Shown here piece after piece: positions 11,951 to 22,312 of a stretch of 64,000 nt of DNA. Position 1 is the stretch's first letter. The number at the start of each line of letters is the position of its first letter. The notes under the pieces are model-generated. The model worked only from the letters and a program-made list of their open reading frames with translations, was not told the origin of the DNA and made no database searches. Source of the DNA: Chrysomallon squamiferum (taxonomy: Eukaryota; Mollusca; Gastropoda; Neomphalida; Peltospiridae). The translations under genes and the position numbers were made by a program. The stretch spans positions 19,402,698 to 19,466,697 of the forward strand of contig CM022670.1 of the NCBI GenBank assembly GCA_012295275.1. The letters run 5' to 3'.

Positions 11951-14656
11951 ATAATAAACATTTGAAAGAATGTGAAAAAAGAAACACGAAGAGATGCTGA
12001 TAGATAGAGGAACACATTACTACTAATACTTTTGAAATAACTAGTTCCTTAACTTCATAAAATAAAATTTCTTAGAATTACATACAAATTTGAATATTTA
12101 TATTATAGACAGTACCTTTTTTGCGAGAAATCAAATGAGCATTATAGTTTTAATCTATTACGTTATCGTCTATTACTACAAAAATACGGCATTCATGTAC
12201 TCTGTTGGTCTGAAAATTCTGTCGGTAAAAATATATCACTTTATATTTAAGTTCAGGTGTTAGCACCTGATAATAAAAACGACATTGCTTTTTGATTATG
12301 AAATCCATCATTATGTGAGAATAACTTTATAACAGGAGAGTATATTTTTTCATTGCTTTTTACGCCCGCTTCTTGTCAGAATCATTAAATATCTAAAATT
12401 TTAGTGAAATGTTTTTAAGTGCTAACTTTAAAAGTCTAATGAATTATACCTGACATGAGTTTATTGAAAACAGAAGTTTCAGAAAATACTACCAACTGCA
12501 TTTTTTTCTTTTTTTTCTGATGTCAAACATTGACAAATCGTCCAGATAAAAGAGAAATAAATATGTCTGTACCAGACTAAATACAGCTCGCTAGACAGCA
12601 ACTTGAACCTTGCAGATGGATAAACATTTTCCAGGAAGCAATTCATTGCTTATGGCTTATAGCTTGGTAAAAAAGGGAAACAGGGATTTGGTACATATGC
12701 ACTAATAGTCAGTGGCGGATCTAAGCATGTCTTTAGGGATATCCAGAATCGCCAATTTTTCTGGACAGACAAATCTACCGATTCAGATGACACTTACTAA
12801 AGACTGCGTATATAATGCATCTGATCTTGCTAATATGTTTATGATAATACATTTACGCGTAATTCCCTACAAATCAAGTGACATAATTTTCTAATCTTTA
12901 TCTTTTCCAGAGTTCTGGAATGCAGTATGCTTATCAGCATAGCCTAATAAGAGTTAAAAAAGAACAGAAAAAGAAAATGTAAAATGGTTAAAAATGGCTT
13001 CATTAACGTAATTTAGTTTCAGAAATAAAATAAGTCATTATCATCACAATTTGTAATCTCACCTAACATGTAATAAATACAGCTCTACGAAACACAATAA
13101 CACAGAAAACATTCTTAATAAAACATACTGGATTTGATAACAAATATTAACGAGTAAAATGTTATTTATTTGAACATAACAGAAATATGAAACTTTCTTT
13201 TTTATTCTCATCAGGTCTGGTGACACCATTTATTGCTCAGAAAGCTTTGGGATATTCTGGAGGCGTTATGATTCTAACCATGTTGACGATGTCGCTGATG
13301 TCAACAGGGTCTGGAGAAGTTATGGCAGTTTCTTCGATTATTGTTTACGACATTTACCAATCACACCTACGTCCATATAGGTAACAAGTGTGAACTTTTT
13401 TGTAGCATTTATTTACTTACTTATAATTAAATGTAAAAAGTCTATATTACTTTATTTATTATTGAATTATTTTTTTATTTTTTTTTTTAGTTAGTTATAT
13501 ACTGTTTTAACTACTAGTATTTTTAATTTTCTTAAAATATTTTTTACTACTCAAAAGATAGTTAATTACTTATCATATTTTCCCCTTTCATAATTTATCA
13601 AAAGAGTAAGACATGGTTTCTTCAGGAGAATAAAATACAAATGACCTGTTATATTTAATTACAATTAGATCTCTGCCAAATGAGACTAACCAACATAATA
13701 TAATGTTACTGTAGTAACATCATAACTTTTACTCAAAACCAATTTACTTATGCAGAAAAAATCACAGATCAGGTAACTGCCTTCTTTGTGGAAAACCCTC
13801 ATCTCTGGACGAAACGAAGACGCTGAAAGAACCATATGCAACCTACTGTCAATGTCCTCCAGCTTTAGAATGTGCAGAATGCCAGAAAGACAAACAACAA
13901 AACATTGCCCAGACCAATCTTGGCAAGCAGACCATCTACACATGCAAACATCACGGCCAATTTAGGATGTATCAGGACATCATGATCCAGTTCAAAAGCT
14001 GGTGCATCTTGTGGGTCACTATTGCAATTGTCCCTCTTGGGATGTTAGTCAACGCCGCGGGGATAGATCTTAACTGGACTATGATGGTTGGTTTCATTAT
14101 AACCACTCCGTGCTTCCCTGGAGCAGTTCTGAGCATTATATGGGTAAAAACTACTGCTATCGGAGTTATTTCTGGTGAGTCAAACAACATAATATTTTAC
14201 ATATGTCTCTTTTATTGAGAGAGATTTTATTTTAATGTTTAGATTTTCGTGTACTCAGTTAGCCTTCTTATTTTTAAATGTGCATAAAATATGGTAATTC
14301 ATGTAACATGTAACAAGATTCATCTAGTGATAGATATAAACAATAAATCTTTCAAAAATAATATGATTTATTAGAAATAGAAGTAAAAAATGTATTATAT
14401 AAAGCAAATTATTTTCGATCAGAATTTAATGGAAAATTTATATTTCCAGTTTTTGTAACATTATTTTTTCCCGCTTCTTATTATCATAGACTGTATTTCA
14501 ACTGCTTTCTTTTCCCCCAAAACAGTAACAAGAACTATCAAGCACTAATCAACCAAACAAACAATCAGCAAAATTCCATTTTTGTTAAATAAATAAATTA
14601 ATAATAAATAAATAAATAAAAGAGCAGATATAAAACACACAGACAACCATTCACAA

Positions 14657-14690
<34 letters not shown>

Positions 14691-15513
14691 GATGAAAAAG
14701 AAAACCTGTAGATATTTTATAAATATTTATAGAACGATGGGGCGAGCTGTAACTCAGTAGGAGAACGTCTGTTTCTGACATGCCTAGGTTGCCTTTAAGG
14801 TTATTTCTCCGTCTTTTTATACAACGAAGTATTAATATTTTGTCATAAATTCACTCTTATTTTTCATTGTTTCAGGTAGTATTAGTGGACTGATTGGAGG
14901 GGTTTCTGCAACTCTTATCGTTGCTTCGACATTTGATGGCGGCCTTGGTCATTTTCTGGCCAACACGTCCCAGAACTATTCCGTCCTGGCTGGGTCGAGC
15001 AGCAGTTTCTTGGTTTCTCTCATCATCACGATTCTTGTATCCCTCCTAACTCACAACATCACAGATCAGCAGGCCGCGGACAAAGAATGGCAGAAACTTC
15101 GAGACATCGATAATCCGCTGAGACCTTGGTCGGAGCAGTTCAAAGAGGACATCCCAGAACTCCAGCCAACCGAGAGACCAACACCGAAACAGCTGGATTC
15201 CGTGTTTAAGAAAGCGAAGTTGACAGCTTACATTGGCGGAGCTTTCAGTCTCATCCTTTTTATCATCATCATGCCAGGAGTCATGGCTAGTCTGCACGTG
15301 CTGACGTCATCACAATTTCGCTCCTGGTTAATGACGCTGCAGTTGTGGTGCTTTCTCATGGCCGCCATTGTTATAATCATTGCGCCACTAGAAGAAATAA
15401 TGATGATTGTTAAACAGCTGCGCAAGAAAAACATGAATAAAAAACTGGAAATTAATGGCGGAAATTTGAACAGGACAAATAGTGAAGACATACGCGAAAC
15501 GGAGATGCTTTGA
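2069..15513 (+). CDS. DUR3: DUR3-like urea/cation symporter, copy A (7 coding exons, 784 aa)
   Basis: Coding exons are 2069-2196, 3247-3493, 4554-4670, 5896-6535, 13215-13380, 13756-14174 and 14876-15513. They join to an uninterrupted 2355-nt reading frame with GT-AG introns of phases 2,0,0,1,2,1. The product is a sodium:solute symporter family protein of the DUR3 branch, which moves urea across the plasma membrane together with a cation. Family hallmarks seen are LDTTFDAGG (87-95), SQLLWPGDLLQSA (108-120), NGIAGTFWY (126-134), DQASWQSRIAAKP (317-329) and MSTGSGEVMAVSS (406-418), which match the plant DUR3 layout block for block. About 15 hydrophobic segments follow an N-terminal signal-like stretch. 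At 784 aa it is longer than plant DUR3 (about 690), partly because of a Cys-rich loop at 441-499. It is tail to tail with a homologous copy on the other strand. Assignment to the family is secure; the substrate is inferred. Confidence 0.93.
2197..3246 (+). other. DUR3-A intron 1
   Basis: This is a phase 2 intron of 1050 bp, from GTAAGA to a TTTATTTAG acceptor. It is AT-rich unique sequence. It contains several loosely similar short stretches built around ATTGCCGA/ACGTTA/AAGGTTAC motifs (for example near 2410, 2640, 2710 and 2900) that may be an old, decayed tandem repeat. No gene is seen. Confidence 0.75.
3247..3493 (+). CDS. DUR3: DUR3-A coding exon 2
   Basis: It encodes residues 43-125. 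It carries a membrane segment (LVILLGFGGFSILLGMLY, about 56-73) and then the DUR3/SSS signature LDTTFDAGG (87-95) leading into a helix with LTAVTVASQLLWPGD. In this family the unwound first core helix and this region contribute to substrate and cation binding. It enters in phase 2 after TTTAG and leaves in phase 0 at AAG|GTGATT. A second AG nine bases downstream (GTAAG, 3251-3255) would drop three codons in frame. The upstream one was preferred because of its pyrimidine tract and the better length match to copy B. Confidence 0.88.
3646..3690. repeat. (AAT)n microsatellite
   Basis: A short AAT run grading into AAAT/AAAC repeats in DUR3-A intron 2. Confidence 0.85.
4242..4324. repeat. (ATAC)n microsatellite
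   Basis: About 80 bp of CATA/ATAC units in DUR3-A intron 2. Confidence 0.93.
4554..4670 (+). CDS. DUR3: DUR3-A coding exon 3
   Basis: This phase 0/0 exon of 39 codons (126-164) begins NGIAGTFWYSVGAVINM and ends at CAG|GTAATA. The GxxGxFWYxxGA block is one of the best conserved stretches of DUR3 proteins, and the exon ends with the loop FKTRSPGAKTFLQ. It has the same length as exon 3 of copy B. The acceptor is TTGTTCACAG. Confidence 0.92.
4855..4915 (-). repeat. tRNA-like D-arm fragment, possible SINE relic
   Basis: On the - strand the sequence GTAGCTCAGCGGTAGACAGT closely resembles a tRNA box A/D-arm (TRGCTCAGNGGTAGA). No convincing T-arm follows, so it is a fragment rather than a gene. Confidence 0.35.
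5753..5846. repeat. (CT)n microsatellite
   Basis: 94 bp of perfect CT repeat ending about 50 bp before the exon 4 acceptor of DUR3-A. Confidence 0.97.
5896..6535 (+). CDS. DUR3: DUR3-A coding exon 4 (largest core exon)
   Basis: It encodes residues 165-377 plus one base. It starts VIYARFGKPAHIVFC and contains four or five membrane segments, among them LLTNLVVMTCLLTGG, EFCVLLMATLFGSYSFIGG and YFNTVLVFVMLCVFIINIF. An extracellular-type loop with a conserved CLEGP (279-283) follows, and then DQASWQSRIAAKPVQG (317-332), a family signature. The acceptor is TCATCTAG and the donor is GCAG|GTAAGA (phase 1). Just upstream in the intron is a 94-bp (CT)n tract that merges into the region before the acceptor. 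Exon 4 of copy B is three bases shorter. Confidence 0.93.
7904..7984 (+). repeat. Left inverted subterminal repeat of the MULE fossil
   Basis: It contains repeated GGCACC(G/T)GGAAAA and ATGGCACTATGCAAAT blocks that recur in inverted orientation near 8923-8996. Confidence 0.65.
8190..8715 (-). pseudogene. MULE transposase remnant, frameshifted and internally deleted
   Basis: Reading the - strand from high to low coordinates, a short piece VKRILRNQR (about 8692-8718) shifts frame into PPEPESLQDLVTEEEW and then RQFIVYDNGP (within 8425-8690). These are characteristic of the N-terminal part of the animal MULE transposase domain (PPxPxSLxDL...W, followed by FxxYDxGP). After a stop at 8425-8427, a second frame holds IHWFKANAAHVSTALLNAA, GEPPRKRVKRMYTQLQSRL, a stop at 8297-8299, and in the same frame FLQGTGHNIC. 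This looks like the C-terminal part of the same family. The catalytic DDE centre lies between these parts and is missing. The element cannot encode a working enzyme. Confidence 0.65.
8923..8996 (-). repeat. Right inverted subterminal repeat of the MULE fossil
   Basis: Its reverse complement shows ATGGCACTATGCTAAT, GGAAACAAAATGGCAC and GGCACCCGGGAAAAATGGC, matching the left side with a few substitutions and spacing changes. Confidence 0.65.
10197..10234. repeat. (ATT)n microsatellite
   Basis: About twelve ATT units in DUR3-A intron 4. Confidence 0.9.
10645..10727. repeat. (CT)n microsatellite
   Basis: About 83 bp of perfect CT repeat in DUR3-A intron 4. Confidence 0.97.
11264..11298. repeat. 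Poly(A) tract
   Basis: About 35 As within a wider purine-rich stretch (11175-11345). Confidence 0.9.
11873..11947. repeat. (GA)n microsatellite, interrupted
   Basis: GA repeat with GATG/GATA interruptions in DUR3-A intron 4. Confidence 0.9.
13215..13380 (+). CDS. DUR3: DUR3-A coding exon 5
   Basis: It encodes residues 378-433. It runs from GLVTPFIAQKALG through MSTGSGEVMAVSS (406-418) to YDIYQ. The SxGSxExxAVSS stretch corresponds to the helix whose Ser/Thr residues coordinate sodium in the sodium:solute symporter fold. Phases are 1 in and 2 out (TATAG|GTAACA). It has the same length as copy B exon 5, and 39 of 56 residues are identical by direct comparison. Confidence 0.93.
13381..13755 (+). 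other. DUR3-A intron 5
   Basis: This is a phase 2 intron of 375 bp, GTAACA to ATGCAG. It is AT-rich with a short poly(T) near 13480. Nothing else is seen. Confidence 0.8.
13756..14174 (+). CDS. DUR3: DUR3-A coding exon 6 with Cys/His cluster
   Basis: It encodes residues 433-572 plus one base. The first 70 residues form a hydrophilic loop with C441, C444, C464, C466, C472, C475, C496 and H499 (CxxC, CxC, CxxC, CxxH), arranged like a metal-binding knuckle. Two membrane segments follow (SWCILWVTIAIVPLGML and a second after DLNWTMM), and then WVKTTAIGVISG. Because the loop follows the YDIYQ helix end, it is probably cytoplasmic, but this is inferred. Acceptor ATGCAG (phase 2), donor TCTG|GTGAGT (phase 1). 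Confidence 0.91.
14175..14875 (+). other. DUR3-A intron 6
   Basis: This is a phase 1 intron of 701 bp. It holds a (CA)n-poly(A) junction near 14658-14691 and a tRNA-like segment just downstream (see separate entry). No gene is seen. Confidence 0.78.
14738..14815 (+). repeat. tRNA-like segment, probably a relic SINE head
   Basis: The segment GGGGCGAGCTGTAACTCAGT followed by AGGAG resembles a tRNA acceptor strand and D-arm with a box A-like TAACTCAGTAGG. An anticodon-arm-like ACGTC...GACAT follows, and then a poor box B (AGGTTGCCTTTAAGG). The T-arm is too degenerate for a functional tRNA, so a tRNA-derived SINE fragment is the better explanation. Confidence 0.35.
14876..15513 (+). CDS. DUR3: DUR3-A terminal coding exon 7
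   Basis: It encodes residues 573-784 and the TGA stop at 15511-15513. It starts GSISGLIGGVSATLI after TTGTTTCAG. It has two helices, a long charged loop containing WQKLRDIDNPLRPWSEQF, and two more helices (AYIGGAFSLILFIIIMPG and LWCFLMAAIVIIIAPLEE). The tail is short, basic then acidic (QLRKKNMNKK), ends in EML, and is probably cytoplasmic. The WQK(L/M)xDIDNPxxPW loop is shared with copy B and marks the pair. Confidence 0.93.
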
Positions 15514-15880
15514 TGGGAGAGATAAAAACAGTGGACATACTCTTTTGTACCTAGTCCACAAATCTGCGAAACTTTCATTTGAACATACAATGAATCGAGT
15601 AATTTTGTAGAGAGCAGATTCAGTATTTCAGAAAAAGGGATTTCATTGTTTCATTACTTAGAAACAGGGGTTTGAAGTGCCATGTTAGATACCTCCTCTT
15701 CATTTTTCATGTTATGATAATTTATATTTATTTTTTATCAGAGAACATATACTGTAGTCAAATAACTAAAAAAGAAATATATATATATTGTTATATAAAG
15801 CTTTAAATAGAAACAGTTATTAAATTTATTGACGTGTAAGCCTAAAAGCAATGTCGTAAATGTAAATTAACTAATTCATT

Positions 15881-15886
15881 AATAAA
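15881..15886 (+). terminator. Candidate polyadenylation signal for DUR3-A
   Basis: This is the first canonical AATAAA downstream of the DUR3-A stop, 368 bp after it. A second one at 16212-16217 is followed by a T/GT-rich stretch and is an alternative. In such AT-rich DNA the hexamer alone is weak evidence. Confidence 0.35.
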
Positions 15887-18800
15887 CCGGCATAAAAATA
15901 AGGAAACAAACAAATAAATACAGGTACCGAACTATTCGCCTTCCAGGGATCTGGAAAATCCATGAAAACCGGCTGCTTGTAACTAGCTGCTTTTGAATTT
16001 GGCGCGGTTTCCATGATCAAATTCAAGTGAGAGCGTTGCCGTGATCCTCTCACAATAAGTTATTTCTTTGTTTATTCTCATTTTCATTTATTATCATGTC
16101 TAAAAGACTAACAGAAATTCAGGTTCATAGTGAAAAGCATATTCTATAAAGGTATTTAAGAATTTCAAGTGAATTAATAGGATCAGTCAGAGTATACGTC
16201 TGCATCTATTAAATAAAGTTCCATTCTTTATATTTCATTGTATTTTTATATTTCAATTAATGATGTAGCCTATATCCAGAAATTTGGACCATCTCTGGTC
16301 CCGAAATGGTTCGGTACCTATAGAAATATATATATAGTGTAATTACAGATGAATAGTTATTATTTTATTATTTCCCATGTAGTAAAATAAATTCTGGAAC
16401 ATATTAATTATGATGTTTTCTTATCATCATATCAGTTATATACTTTGTGATGAGACATAACTAATAACAAAACTTAAAACAACGGCTTATTAACATTATT
16501 TTGTTTCAAAGAAACTCAGGTCAAAATCATAAAAAAATAATTTTTGGATTGTTTTCTCTTGCTTCAATTTTATTTTCATTTAATTTCTTTAACAAATGAT
16601 ACCGTTCGTGCAATATGGCTTCTCATGGTGTGTTGAATTAGCACTTATCAACTGTAAACCAGGAAAGACTGGAAGTAGGATCCTAATTCATAAAACTGTA
16701 CCGAACTTAATTTGTTACTAATCCACTCTCTAAGTGTGTTACTAAGCTATTTATAGCAATGAAGATGCAATTAAGACCAGAAATACCTTGAAATCAAAAG
16801 TAGATTGTTATTTAATTTGTTTAATAATACGATTCTTACTATCATACAGTAAGAATAAGAATTTTAGAAACCCAGTTTATTATTATTGTTGTTGTTGTTG
16901 TTCATGTTACAGCAGCTATCATTATCATCAATGACAGACAGAATCACTGACTAAAAAAAACCCCATACAATGATACAATTCTGACACTTACATGACAAAA
17001 CAGCATTTATATTCTACAATGTTACTCATGTCGACCAGTGACTTAATATACTTCATGACGTAAGAATGACACCTTGGTCATATAGATATTGCACCTCTCA
17101 ACGAAATACATTATACATATATTTGTATGTGACCCAGGCATAATTCTTTGACGCAGTTGTGAAATAATTACAACTGAAAGACATAACTATAAATATAAAA
17201 GAGTTGTAACAGTAACGTAATATTAACGTAAATCACAAAATAATAAAAACCTAAATTACTTTTGATATTTCAGAAATTAATGACTACATTATTTACAATT
17301 TACAATTCGCGACATTTTATGTTGTTAGGAAATGATTTTTACAAAAAAAAAAAAGAAAAAAAAAGAAACAAAACTAATTGCAAAGCAAGAAACAAACAAA
17401 ACAACAATAACAATGCAGAATCCATAACTAGTAAAAAAACTGTTATATTCTAATTAATATGAAATATATTCAGAAATATTCAGTACAAATTATGTATATT
17501 CAGTGCATTTTATTTATATTCAATACCATTTATCAATATTCTAACGAGTTCAAATATTTCATCTTTTATTTTATTTTAGATTTCATTTTTTTTTTTTAAT
17601 TCAGCACAAGCCAAACACAGAACTCGGTCGTGGGAGTTTGTTGTTTTATTGCATTAGACCGTGAGAATAAACGTGAAGTACACCGTAGTTTGAAAAATAC
17701 GGACGTTATTAAACTTTTGGTTTACATAAGATTGAACATATATTGTATGAATGTTATTAATACTATTATTTTTTTAATGCCGTGTTTATATCACTTTTAA
17801 AAAACACAATTAATCACGTGATTCCATATTGCTTTCTGATTGGTCGTTATCCAAATCTTTACTAATAGCTGCATATCAAAAATGGCTAAAGGCAAGATTT
17901 TTGTACACTCGGGAAATTTGATTCTGACTGACGAACATTGTCCCTGACTTTAGTTTTTAAATTTTTTTTTTTAAACAAAAGTAAACTCATTTCGACTTGT
18001 TTGCTGAAAACAAATTGATAGTATTGAAAGGTCACTAAATTACGCAATCTTTTATATACACATCATAATGTAAATTCACTGAATTACATAATCATTTACA
18101 CAACTTTATAATGTAAATTCATTTAATTACGTAATCATTAACGTTTCTTTTATCATTAATATTTACAATCACCTTCTAAATATTACAATATTTAATTGGA
18201 TAAAAATGTATGTTCATTATGTTTAGTATGCACTAGTGTTACTTAGATGTATATAACATGTTTTTACATAATGTATTATTTACAAGTTAGAATATTATAT
18301 ACTCTGTATTTAACTGCACATAATATTATATCATGGTGCAGTTTTCAATAACTAGATAAATTATATTTTAACTGATGGTGTAATGTTACGACGATAGTAA
18401 AACTGTAGACAGAATCATACTATGTCTTGTGTATTTTCTGGAATGAAGGTGAATAACTTTGAGAGTACACAATCATACCCACAGCTATTAAAAGCCAAAA
18501 CAAACCCAATCCACTACAACGCCCCCCACACATACAGCACTTACATAAACAAACAACTTACCCCCACAAAAACCCAACTGAATACATACATACATACAAA
18601 CTACAAGTGTACACACGAACACACATACATACATTTAAAAATAATCACTAACCCTCTTTCTTTCAGTTTATTTTTACATACACTATCGTAGATACGTACG
18701 TCCTGGGACACAAACACAGCCATGTACATATAGATCAGTAGCCAGATAGATAATTAGAAGTAATTAGAAATAAATAACATTGTGGGGTCCTTTTATTTTC

Positions 18801-18897
18801 TCTAAAATGTTTTGATAAAATCAGGAATCATGTTACAGTGGCTGATTTATGTTGACTGGAGTATTTCAGACACAGAGATTTATTACCGATGCCATAA

Positions 18898-19031
18898 TTA
18901 TCCATTCTTATTCTTCTTCTTTCCTAAAGCCATGCTCGGATTTCCAGTGCTGTTCTCATCGGGAAATCCGCTGACCATCGAGTGGACATCGTTGGTCTTC
19001 AAACTTTTTCTTTTAGATCCACTGGGTACGG
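18898..19031 (-). CDS. Orphan exon-like island, possible terminal coding exon
   Basis: On the - strand a 3' splice site (ATGTAG) at 19032-19034 precedes a phase 1 exon. It would encode 43 residues starting VPSGSKRKSLKTNDVHSMV and ending ALGKKKNKNG, with stop TAA at 18898-18900. AATAAA occurs downstream on the same strand at 18792-18797 and at 18879-18884. The codons are GC-richer and more RNY-like than the surrounding AT-rich DNA. I do not recognise the protein; a hydrophilic, basic, Ser/Asn-rich C-terminal tail is all that can be said. The opposite strand could instead be read as an internal exon (18930-19025, acceptor CCTAAAG, donor CTGG|GTACGG), so the strand is not certain. It could belong to an unseen gene or be an alternative 3' exon of DUR3-B, whose exons 4 and 6 also end in phase 1. 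Confidence 0.3.
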
Positions 19032-20106
19032 CTACATTTTTTACATACTGATGTTATATGATTGACAAAGCAATGAAGAATGTACTGGATACATATCTTA
19101 TTATAATCTGATATCGACTTATCTAAGTTATTCTCATTTATATAGCTTAATAAATAAACATGGTTTATAAAGGTTTTATTATAAAGACGGTTTATAAAGT
19201 TTTTATTATAAATATTAGTGTTAACGTTAAAAGTCAAGTAAAAATAAACAATACTTGATTTTTGATAAGCCCTGCTAGTAATCTTCTTGTCGATTAGCTA
19301 GTTTGGCACTCTACACTTTCATTTACGACTTGCTTTGTTTAATTGAATGTATGTATTATCACTTTAAAATACTCCTGGCATGCTTACAAATCGCTTATAG
19401 GCGTGTTCTTGCAATAGATTATTTCGATAATTTCTGGCGACCAGTATTTATTAAAAACAGGACTGTCGTTACAATGCAAACGTAAAAATAAAGACACAGG
19501 TGACAGACTCAGGACTCGAATTATTGCACAGTTTTATTTTATCAGATTTTTGTTTTGACTGTTATATACGAACTGACGTCATGAAAGAAATGATATCATT
19601 TTCCATTCGTCGTTAGTTTGCCGTCATTCTACTTCATTAGCAAAGACTGGTTGCTAGTAACAAACGAAACAATCGCTTACAAGAATACCAGATATATTTC
19701 GTAATTTATTCTTACTATTAATTTTTTTAATACAAATAAAAATATTTCAAATAAACATTTACTTCAAAAGTTGCTTAATCTTTCTGTTAGTGAGAAACAA
19801 CTTTAATTTATTTTTTTCTGATTTCTCGAACAAGTTTACTATAGAATTCTACATGCTATCTTCTTACGTAAATTACTATACGTGTTCGGCATTTTTGACA
19901 TGGATGTTTTAAAAAGCTTCTGTGTTATAGACACATCTATGTGCGGTTTTAACAATGTAATATGACAACTGTTATGATAGTATACCATGGTTCAGGCCAG
20001 TGAGTGCAGATAACTAGGAATCAAAATCTGACATTTGCTACATACACAAAAAATCTACACACTATCTGACGAACAGTTATTAATAATCAATAAATAAATA
20101 ATAATA

Positions 20107-20115
20107 AACAAATAA

Positions 20116-20165
<50 letters not shown>

Positions 20166-20189
20166 TAAATAATAATAATAATAATAATA

Positions 20190-20233
<44 letters not shown>

Positions 20234-20236
20234 GAA
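20107..20236. repeat. (AAT)n microsatellite
   Basis: About 130 bp of AAT units interrupted by AAATAAAT steps. Confidence 0.9.
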
Positions 20237-22312
20237 TAAATAAATCAATCAAATAATCAAAAATCAAAATCAAAATATCCCACAAAACAAAAACCAAGTA
20301 ATGTTTTCCTTCAGGAACTGAAAGTCATGGACTTGATTATTCTCCAGAGTATCTGAGATTCGAAATTCGTTTCTCTATGAATATACATACATTCATAAAC
20401 ACGTGCACACATACATACATACATACATACATATATACACAGATACGTATATCGCAATTACGAACATAAATGCATACATACATACATACAAACATACATA
20501 TATACATATACACTTTCGGAAAGAAAACACACATACACACACATAAATTATGTACGTTATGTATGCATATATTTTTTAATGTTACACCGTCGTTTATACC
20601 TGCACTTATGTTTGTACATTACATAAATATTAAACTTTGTTTTCATCATTTCTGTTATTGGACCTTCAGCATGAAGCATATGGCCATATAAAACACTAAT
20701 GGACGGCAATAATAATATGAATAGTAAAGGGAAAAGGGTCTTAGAAATATAAAGATGGTAAACATGAAAGGAAATGTACATGCCTCCGTATCTATCTTTG
20801 TACAAAAAATTATAACAAGCAGACAGGAAGTCCCCATGTTTATCATAAACGTAGGAACAAAATACTAAATTTTATAAGCGAATATAATTTTAGGTCATCA
20901 TACCCGAAAATCATAAATTTGTTATTATTTACATAGTTATATCTCTAAATATGCAATAAAATATCTTATTCGGACACAGCTCGTTAAAAACAATAATAAA
21001 ATATTCTGAACATAATTATATGGCTTGACAAAGACACATTAAATGATTTTGTTTTTGATGTGCGTTTTCCTATTATATAACTGATCCACTTATGCTATTT
21101 AATAAATGTACCTCTTAATTACATATTATTATTATTTTTTTTTAATAAAATATCAAGACCCCTAGATATATAATGAAGGAATATTAAACATATTCAAGGA
21201 TTAATATCTCCTTACTAGGTTAAAAGTTTAATAAAATATTCGTTAACATTTAGAGCATTCTGAATGATACAATGCTCAAAGATTTCCATAACAGAATTTC
21301 TTTTATAATTATATAACAGCTGCAGCAGTTCTAGATAAATTCCTAATCGCATTGTTAATGAATTTCGGGGCCTTCTCTCATAGCATTCACGTTTGATATG
21401 CTGTAAATCAGTATAATTTCATAACATTATCTAACACTAAGGTCTCTTAAAATTAAATCTGTCAAATGAAATGAAATAAATAAGCAAAAATAATGAAATA
21501 AAACTAGAATCCATGCCATAAATAAATTTAAAAAATTAAAAAATGAATGCAATTTCAACTTTTGTTTCTGCTGGATTCATAAAATGTACATAAAATAACA
21601 TCTGTCAACAAAATATGTTTTAACTGTTTTTGGAATAAAAGATAAATAAAAATATTTTATACGTTTCGTAGGTTGTTATTCGATTTATTTTGTGAGGTGT
21701 AACCGTTGCTGGTATTTTGGTGTCATATGTCTACTTGCAGATTGTTAATTTTTCACGTCAGTAGTTTATGCCTTTACAACTTTATGGCGCACTTAAATTA
21801 CTTTTAGAATTTGTGTTTAATTCATAAAACCCCAGTCTAAAGTTGTTTCAATGTAATATTTAATATGGGAAAAGTCAAAGAGAGCAAACCAACAATAAAT
21901 TATCGTATATTTGTGCGTTATCCGTGCACGTGCACTTATTGATATTACTTTCAATTCTGTCCTTGCATTTATGTAATTCTATGACTTTCCGGTACTATGA
22001 AAAATATATTTTAATACGGTGTTATGAATATTTTTCAGTGAAGGTGTTTAGGTCTCTTTCATGAATTATATCTGTTTGAAATCAATATTAGCATATATGG
22101 CGTTAAATGGGATAGTCTGACGAGGACTTGAGACTGCATTCTCTTTAGTACAGCTTCATTTCATGCTAATGTAAGTTAACTTTCAAATCTCTTCACATCT
22201 CTTCATGCGTGAATAATTTATACTATTCAGTGGTCCGATCAATTATAAAGACAGTCAGAGAAAGAGTCTGTATTTGCGTGTGTGTATGTATGTCTCTCTG
22301 CCTGTCTTTATA

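Larger units (their letters stand above)
6536..13214 (+). other. DUR3-A intron 4, expanded, contains a transposon fossil
   Basis: This is a phase 1 intron of 6679 bp, the longest of copy A. It includes a decayed MULE transposon (about 7901-9000), (ATT)n at 10197-10234, (TA)n near 10555-10580, (CT)n at 10645-10727, poly(A) at 11264-11298 and (GA)n at about 11873-11947. A (CAT/CGT)-type degenerate triplet stretch lies at 10270-10375. The matching intron of copy B is only 222 bp, so nearly all of this is inserted or expanded sequence. Confidence 0.75.

Noticed and set aside
15046-15590. Antisense frames over the last exon of DUR3-A
   Set aside because: They lie opposite a well-supported coding exon and show no family features.
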